Assembly (NCBI RefSeq): GCF_021869535.1
Contig: NW_026262712.1
Location: forward strand, 115,255,640-115,319,639
Length of the DNA stretch: 64,000 nucleotides
Origin: Mytilus californianus
Lineage: Eukaryota; Mollusca; Bivalvia; Mytilida; Mytilidae
Reading direction: 5' to 3'
Below, piece after piece: positions 60,201-64,000 of the stretch. Position 1 is the first letter of the stretch. Every line of letters starts with the position of its first letter. The notes below the pieces were generated by a model. It saw nothing but the letters and a program-made list of their open reading frames with translations. It searched no databases and was not told the origin of the DNA. Made by a program: the position numbers and the translations under genes.

Positions 60201-62756
60201 TACAATGTAATTTCCAATAGGTTTAACTGCCAAAGTAAGTTACAATGTAATTTCCAATAGGTTTAACTGCCAAAGTAAGTTGCAATGTACTTTAATTTCC
60301 AATAGGTTTAACTGCCAAAGTAAGTTACAATGTACTTTAATTTCCAATAGGTTTAATTGCCAAAGTAAGTTACAATGTACTTTAATTTCCAATAGGTTTA
60401 ACTGCCAAAGTAAGTTACAATGTACTTTAATTTCCAAAATGGTTTAACTGCCAAAGTAAGTTACAATGTACTTTAATTTCCAATAGGTTTAACTGCCAAA
60501 GTAAGTTGCAATGTACTTTAATTTCCAATAGGTTTAACTGCCAAAGTAAGTTACAATGTACTTGAATTTCCAATAGGTTTAACTGCCAAAGCAGGCCTCG
60601 ACAATAACGCTTGTCTGATTGTCCGGTACCAGAGGAAAAAAAGGTCGGACAAGTAAAAGCTATATTAAGCTTGTCCGATGGGACAAGTAAAATTATTCTG
60701 CAGAAAATAAATTTAATCCAACTTTGATGAACAAAGTAATTATAAACAAAAAACAAGAAAAGAAGATAAAAACGAGTATTAATTTGACATGTTTACTCGC
60801 AAACCGATAATTTTAAACTGGTTATTTGTCAGGTACTTTTTAATAGGTAAAAGGCATACTATTCTCGGAAACCAGTTTTACTGATCCGAATCAGCAATGC
60901 GCTTTGTAGAAAAGGTAACTTTACAAGACAGTTCTTCACCAGCTCGGAAACGATTCGGTTCCTAAGTTTAATAGACAGTTTGGCACCGTAGGAGACATAT
61001 TTAATAGATATGATTAATAGACAGTTTGGCACCGTAGGAGACATATTTAATAGATATGATTAATAGACAGTTTGGCAACGCAGGAGACATTCGGGACCAA
61101 GACAAATCAGTACCTGGTTTCCCACCTTATTCTGTTGCTTTATAATAAATACCATACCGGTAATTTTTTTAACAAAAATATTTTTTAAATAAAAATGAAG
61201 AAATTATTTACCATAAAATTCACAAAATCATACTTGATCATATGTAGAAAGAAACAATACTTGCAATACGGTGACCTATAGTTGTTAATTTCTGTGTCAT
61301 TTGGTCTCTTGCAGAGAGTTGTCTCATCATCTTCTTTTTTTTATTGATTGCATTTGAATAATCTTTTTTCAACTTAAACAACCAGGATGCAAATCCAATG
61401 AGTGTACATTGACAGGCCTATCAGACGGTGCCTCATGTGCAGAGTCTGATGAGACTTTGGCATTGATGAAAACTAGAACCTAAGCCCTGTGACATGACTA
61501 GATTCAGTTGTTCTCGACTCATATTTTTGAAAAGTATTTCAAAAGATATAAATAAAATTCTGTTCTATTGTTTTAATTCATTTTGTTCCTTGAATCAACT
61601 TATAAAGCAAAAAAGGTTATTATAAAGATTTGTTTTGGACAAGTTACAATTTCATTCGGACAAGTAAGTTTTGGGTTGTACTTGTCCTACTGGACAAGTT
61701 GAAAAAAAAGTTATTGTAGAGGCCTGCAAAGTAAGTTACAATGTACTTTAATTTCCAATAGGTTTAACTATAAATAATACACACCTTGTCTCTTTCTCTA
61801 TCTCGTTCTTTTTTCTCATCTTTTTCTTTCCTATCATCTTTTTCTTTCCTATCTTCTTTTTCTTTCCTTTCATCTTTCTCTCTCCTCTTGTCTTCTTTAT
61901 CCTTTTTCTTGTCTTTCTTTCTTTCCTTATGTTCTTTCTCATGTTTATCATGATCCCTTCTTTTTTCATCCCTATGGTGACGATCTTCCTTATCTTTATC
62001 TTTATCCTTCTTTTTCTTTTTTTCTTTATGACTATGTCTGTCACTGTCACGTTCTCTGTGACTCTCATGTCGTCTTCTGGAATCTCTATCATCTAATCTT
62101 GAACCTTCAATATAATGTATTATATTATAATTTTGACTATATGCAAAAGTCACTAAAGTAAAAATAGTTCAGCTGTTAACAACTGACATTTTTGTGAAAA
62201 GGAATTATTAGCTTATTTTCCGTTTCCCATAAAAATGACCAACCAAAATTAAAAGATTAGTTATTGTGATACATATATAAAGCTGCATACATATATATGT
62301 ATCAGATATTAGAATGTGAGATCTTATTATTGCGATACTCTACAAGTCGCATTAATTAAAACATGAATTTACAGTAATTTACAGAATGCTACTTTCTTTA
62401 ATATTATAAATAAGCAGTAATGGCGTCTCAACAAATATGATTTCAAAAATTGTATTACCTATTTCTGTCACAGGTGACCTTGACCTACTGTGACCGTAAT
62501 CAACAATTTTTGGTCTTTTAGCATCCCACACAGTCTCCTCTTCACCAGACCTCTTCCTTGGTGGTCCAACACGTCTCTCTAACTCCCTTGCCATCATTTC
62601 TTCAATGGCAGCCTTTCTACGAGCTTCTGTTTCCTGCTTCAATTTGATTTGTTCCTTTATTGAATCTATTAAAGTTAATTTTTTAGGAGCAGCTGGTTTT
62701 GGTTCACTTTTACTCTTGCCATCTTTTTTGTCAGGGCTGTTGGAATCTTTCCCAGT
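45107..62756 (-). CDS. FNBP4: Formin-binding protein 4 (FNBP4) orthologue, 3' part of gene (8 exons)
   Basis: Minus-strand exons in order: 62756-62459, 62104-61785, 54990-54661, 52668-52564, 52128-51995, 48492-48243, 47348-46719, 45262-45107. All have GT-AG introns and consistent phases, giving 740 codons. Residues 1-99 are basic with a predicted helix (KKLTLIDSIKEQIKLKQE); 100-316 are almost wholly Lys/Glu/Asp/Arg; 317-386 form the conserved helical region before the WW domain; 387-416 are the WW domain (Trp390 and Trp413). An acidic stretch, a proline run (APPPPPPPV), and the C-terminal NLVQKWQ..DEWKKE motif follow. WW domain, flanking helix (LLVELETR..DW) and C-terminus match vertebrate FNBP4, a nuclear protein whose WW domains bind proline-rich formins and splicing proteins. 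The first WW domain and start codon lie beyond the window. Confidence 0.88.
45595..45746. repeat. Dispersed repeat C fragment
   Basis: Contains GGACTGACGGACAGATGG, ACACTTAATGCCCCTGTCGC and GGCGGGGGCATAAAAATAG. It lies in the last FNBP4 intron (45263-46718). Confidence 0.7.
45965..46231. repeat. Dispersed repeat C-related copy
   Basis: Begins with ATGCCCCACTCGCACTATCA, then CATGTGTACTAAGTTTCAAG and GACAGATGGACGGACGAACC, and ends ATGGGGCATAAAAAT. Closest to 55425-55884. In the last FNBP4 intron. Confidence 0.7.
46719..47348 (-). CDS. FNBP4: FNBP4 exon with acidic and proline-rich region
   Basis: 630 bases, phase 0 on both sides, 210 residues. It opens EEPESTVQQ, then a perfect 12-residue tandem duplication (RTAPREWPDYE plus E), APPPPPPPV, a long acidic stretch with DIDGEIMEDE (compare EDGEIQEVEMEDE in vertebrates), Pro/Tyr-rich NPYPSYYDP, and a terminal KERKKKKKEK. 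Donor is GTAAAA. Confidence 0.88.
48243..48492 (-). CDS. FNBP4: FNBP4 exon: second half of WW domain and acidic stretch
   Basis: Acceptor TTAATCTAG completes the Arg codon of WDR. It encodes SYRRYFYMKKRSKQTQWDYP, the rest of the WW domain with its second Trp, then a run of Asp/Glu and a Ser/Thr/Val-rich region. Phase 0 end before GTAAAG. A WW domain split by an intron after WDR supports a real gene structure. Confidence 0.92.
48493..51994. other. FNBP4: FNBP4 intron
   Basis: Apart from the 27 bp array there is no exon or recognised repeat. Several short ORFs on the plus strand (49861-50049, 50401-50631) show no recognisable protein. Confidence 0.4.
50905..51160. repeat. 27 bp tandem repeat in FNBP4 intron
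   Basis: About nine copies of a ~27 bp unit with GCAGTTTCAAATGTTGTATT, best conserved at 50988-51120. Because 27 is a multiple of three, both strands show accidental 9-residue-periodic ORFs; they are not genes. Confidence 0.85.
51995..52128 (-). CDS. FNBP4: FNBP4 exon: helix and first half of WW domain
   Basis: Acceptor TTTTAACAG, donor GTATGG, phase 0 in and 2 out. Encodes TRHQDWQAGGLNTEFY, LEEANWQLEQYERSAAPPG and WSCHWD. Vertebrate FNBP4 has TRIADWREGALN and GWSCHWDRDHRRYFY at the same places, the clearest evidence for orthology. Confidence 0.93.
52564..52668 (-). CDS. FNBP4: FNBP4 exon: conserved helical segment
   Basis: 35 residues, phase 0 both ends: MQASELADLALSKLEFLEV then KGLSKLQILLVELE. 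It matches the ELA..L.SKFEFLG segment before the WW domain in vertebrates. The acceptor plus the first ~30 bases of this exon are duplicated upstream at 52735-52767 and 53545-53577. Confidence 0.9.
52735..52767 (-). pseudogene. Decoy copy of the FNBP4 exon start, copy 1
   Basis: On the minus strand TTTTAGATGCAAGC is followed by a near-copy of the start of the 52564-52668 exon (three or so differences). Spliced in, it would encode MQASELEDLMI and then stop, ending the protein before the WW domain. Confidence 0.65.
52788..53491. repeat. Dispersed repeat C, array of ~150 bp subunits
   Basis: About four subunits, each with GATCTGTGTTTTGTGGTAAT, CATAACATTTGGTTGA and GGGGCATAACTCTAGAA-type boxes. 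It ends AAAACTTAATGCCCC ... GGCAGGGGCA and lies between the two decoy exon copies. Confidence 0.8.
53545..53577 (-). pseudogene. Decoy copy of the FNBP4 exon start, copy 2
   Basis: Same sequence as 52735-52767 (AGTCTTCTAATTCTGATGCT on +) in the same ~65 bp flanking context (TCATTCATTCATATCATTAA). First possible acceptor met after the exon at 54661-54990. Confidence 0.65.
53640..54487 (+). repeat. Dispersed repeat A (GTTCCGCGGAACCC family), complete copy
   Basis: Starts GTAAGGGTTCCGCGGAACCC and ends GCGACAAAAGTCGCAGGCTC, near GACAATAAG. It has four ~180 bp subunits like 5893-6726 and sits in an FNBP4 intron. Confidence 0.85.
54661..54990 (-). CDS. FNBP4: FNBP4 exon: Lys/Glu-rich charged region
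   Basis: 110 residues, phase 0 both ends; acceptor TATTTTGAAG, donor GTATGG. Starts EKDKDRERKKDRHEE, then mixed Lys/Glu, EVKVEVKEEVEEKPPKKS, and an end with DVDIDEELENIV and DVELANKK that leads into the conserved helix of the next exon. The acceptor is short on pyrimidines, so the start is slightly less sure. Confidence 0.8.
55140..55424. repeat. Dispersed repeat fragment
   Basis: Contains TATATATCTCTTCAACTGTT, AAATATTCAGCTTTGAGCG and GATGAAGGTAAATCCAGAAA, phrases I associate with a common mussel repeat. Overlapping short ORFs on the plus strand are not convincing. Confidence 0.4.
55425..55884. repeat. Dispersed repeat C-related copy
   Basis: Begins ATGATGGCTCTCTTGCACTA, with two internal subunits carrying TACTAAGTTTCAAGTTGAT-like boxes, and ends AATGCCCCTTACTATCG then GGCGGGGCATAAA. 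The satellite array begins at its last bases. Confidence 0.75.
55885..60591 (-). repeat. Satellite array, 45 bp and 40 bp units, in FNBP4 intron
   Basis: About 105 head-to-tail units. The 45 bp form reads AGGTTTAACTGCCAAAG, TAAGTTACAATGTACTTTAA, TTTCCAAT; the 40 bp form lacks five bases within TGTACTTTAATTT. Variants recur in the same order at 1.27 kb and 0.85 kb spacing, showing higher-order units. The 45 bp unit is open on the minus strand, giving a 15-residue periodic peptide (EIKVHCNLLWQLNLL) in runs of up to 132 residues; the 40 bp units break the frame. It is not a gene. Confidence 0.95.
60969..61095. repeat. 46 bp tandem repeat inside the TIR element
   Basis: Units start at 60969, 61015 and 61061 with TAATAGACAGTTTGGCA and GGAGACAT. 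The first two are identical over 46 bases; the third is partial and diverged. Confidence 0.9.
61262..61330 (+). repeat. Mussel dispersed repeat fragment nested in the TIR element
   Basis: Shows GCAATACGGTGACCTATAGT and GAGAGTTGTCTCATCAT, the 3' core of the family at 2485-2668. Confidence 0.7.
61727..61770 (-). repeat. Terminal satellite unit next to the FNBP4 splice donor
   Basis: CAAAGTAAGTTACAATGTAC then TTTCCAATAGGTTTAACTA: the second part of the unit split by the TIR element plus the start of one more. It ends ~13 bases from the donor of the exon at 61785-62104. Confidence 0.9.
61785..62104 (-). CDS. FNBP4: FNBP4 exon: Lys/Asp/Glu/Arg-rich charged region
   Basis: About 107 residues, starting SRLDDRDSRRRHESHRERD and continuing as near-pure charged sequence (KEKKKKKDKDKDKEDR, DRKEKDDRKEKDEKKERD) to RDRERDK at donor GTGTGT. 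The alternating acidic and basic pattern suggests a long single alpha-helix or a disordered nuclear region. It joins the exons on both sides in phase. Overlapping ORFs in other frames are shadows. Confidence 0.8.
62459..62756 (-). CDS. FNBP4: FNBP4 exon: basic region with predicted helix and RS-like end
   Basis: Acceptor TTTTTCCAG, donor GTAATA, phase 0 in and 1 out. Encodes TGKDSNSPDKKDGKS, KLTLIDSIKEQIKLKQETEA, IEEMMARELERRVGPPRKR, DAKRPKIVDYGHSRSRSPV. KRPK could be part of a nuclear localisation signal and SRSRSP is RS-like. I do not match it to a known segment of vertebrate FNBP4; membership in this gene rests on phase and position. Confidence 0.75.
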
Positions 62757-64000
62757 CTGGAAAAATTTAGAATGAAAATTTTCAAAATATGCTGAAGGTA
62801 TAGTGTGTTCAATAAAGAAAGTTATATACAAATTTTACAGAATAGTGTATTGTATGATTTTGAATTGAAACTCACTATTAGAAGAACTCATCATAGTAGA
62901 CATTTAAACCACATCTGACCTAGTGACAAGTAGACATGTACATTCATTGTGTTCAGGATGTTAAACAAACAATAATACATCATTCAATCAATGAATAAGT
63001 TCAGTATCAGGTAGGCATTTCAGATTGACCTGACCTCATTATAATTATATATCGAGACAATACTTGTATTCTGTATACTATGATTTAAAGTTGACACAGA
63101 AAATGGATCAATTATGTTTTTAAAAATTCTCTTATGATTGTGGCCTGTTATCTATTTCTAGCTAAAGGCTAGTTTAATATTGTATTGAAACTATTTACTG
63201 TGAAAGCACTTTTGTTTGGGGTACCAATTTTCATGGTTTTCATGGATGGTTTTATCCACAAATTTAAGTGTCCAACGAAATTTAACAACTGTTGTCCAAA
63301 TCAAAACATGGAAAGATCCCCATGTAGGTTTGACTACATGGATACAGGCATATAGTCTAGAGAATACATTGAATATTAGCAAACAGGCTATGAACTATAT
63401 ACATGTATACAACATTAGACAGGATTTTACCTATCTAATCTATAAAAAAACTTAACTGAGCGACTAAACCCTTTTAATTCTAATGAAAAATTAGTTTTGA
63501 AAGATGAAAGTCAGACTTCCGGTGATGATATGCGATGATGAAATGTTCATTTTATCTCCTTATAATTCTCAATGAAAAAAAAAATTTCATACTGGGCTTG
63601 CTCTTTTTTATAAGAATAAATTCTACAATTCAAAGTACATTTGTAACATTTTTTCATGTAACTGTTTTCTTTAAGTGACATGTTTATGGCCCAATTAACA
63701 TCTTTGATGATCGTTAACCTGTTGATCATTCAACTTTGGGTTAATAAGTGTCAGAACTTTTGATTACACGTGAGCAACAAAATGTTTACTTTTCAATTTC
63801 CTTTAATCGAGACAATTTGTAAGCATAGATGAATCAGCTTATTTCAGAAAGCAATTATTTTATTAAAATTTGATGAATGTTGTCAGTAATGAAAGACGAA
63901 CAAGTAAGTGAAAATGAATACTTTTTTTTTCAATGTTCCAGAAATCATTATAGACCAACATATGATTATTTTCAAAGAATCTTCGTTTCTGATGGCTTTT
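62757..64000. other. FNBP4: FNBP4 intron running off the right edge
   Basis: No further exon with good splice sites was found on the minus strand, so the next upstream exon probably lies outside the window. Short ORFs at 63191-63455 and 63547-63729 show no recognisable protein. Confidence 0.45.

Larger units (their letters stand above)
60592..61726. mobile_element. 1.1 kb TIR element inserted in a satellite unit
   Basis: The element interrupts a satellite unit at CTGC|CAAAG; CAAAG flanks it on both sides (60587-60591 and 61727-61731) as a 5 bp target duplication. The ends are inverted repeats: left CAGGCCTCGACAATAACG, right the complement of CAGGCCTCTACAATAACT. Inside are several palindromic TTGTCC..GGACAA motifs, a 46 bp tandem repeat and a nested mussel repeat. 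No transposase is encoded, so it is non-autonomous; superfamily uncertain. Confidence 0.75.

Noticed and set aside
55885..60591. CRISPR-like array
   Set aside because: Units are head-to-tail with no unique spacers, and the context is a eukaryotic intron.
61440..61490. CTGATGAG followed by GATGAAAAC inside the TIR element as a second hammerhead
   Set aside because: No stem II pairing, the C before GAAA is missing and there is no usable cleavage site or stem I.
61748..62092. Lys/Ile/Arg-rich ORF in another minus-strand frame
   Set aside because: Shadow of the charged FNBP4 exon; only the 61785-62104 frame joins its neighbours in phase.

Overview
The window is nuclear DNA of an animal, and the repeats point to a marine mussel or a close bivalve relative. 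It is strongly AT-rich, its genes are split into small exons by long introns, and the sequence between exons is packed with dispersed repeats, degraded retroelements and satellites. Several of the repeat families resemble ones I associate with Mytilus-type genomes; that assignment is from memory and no search was run.

Left third (about 2.1-18.2 kb, + strand): the 3' part of a gene for a single-pass membrane protein. Eight exons fit together in phase (554 codons): a hyalin-repeat (HYR) domain, a Sushi/CCP-like domain, two copies of a two-exon Cys-containing extracellular module, then a stalk, transmembrane helix and short cytoplasmic tail. The start codon and signal peptide must lie left of the window. 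Before the first visible exon are a dispersed repeat, a Penelope-like element relic and a well-formed type I hammerhead ribozyme candidate (1504-1551).

Middle (about 18.2-45 kb): no host gene is recognisable. It holds repeat copies and, at 28.1-39.4 kb, a run of dead retroelements: the GIY-YIG end of a Penelope-like element, an L1/Tx1-type LINE with its endonuclease part mostly lost, a Ty3/Gypsy-type element without reverse transcriptase, a Penelope-like reverse transcriptase relic, a bivalve-type non-coding repeat, and an opposite-strand Penelope-like fragment. 39.7-43.7 kb is AT-rich and featureless.

Right third (about 45.1-62.8 kb, - strand): the 3' part of a formin-binding protein 4 (FNBP4) orthologue. 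Eight exons join in phase (740 codons), with the C-terminal WW domain, proline-rich stretch and C-terminal motif of the family, plus a very long Lys/Glu/Asp/Arg-rich region. Its N-terminal part lies right of the window. One intron carries a 4.7 kb satellite of 45/40 bp units with higher-order structure, and a 1.1 kb terminal-inverted-repeat element has inserted in a satellite unit beside an exon.

The two genes converge (+ then -) and show no functional link. A recurring theme is local tandem duplication of a 3' splice site with the start of its exon, seen in both genes; the extra copies could act as decoy exons that shorten or change the protein.
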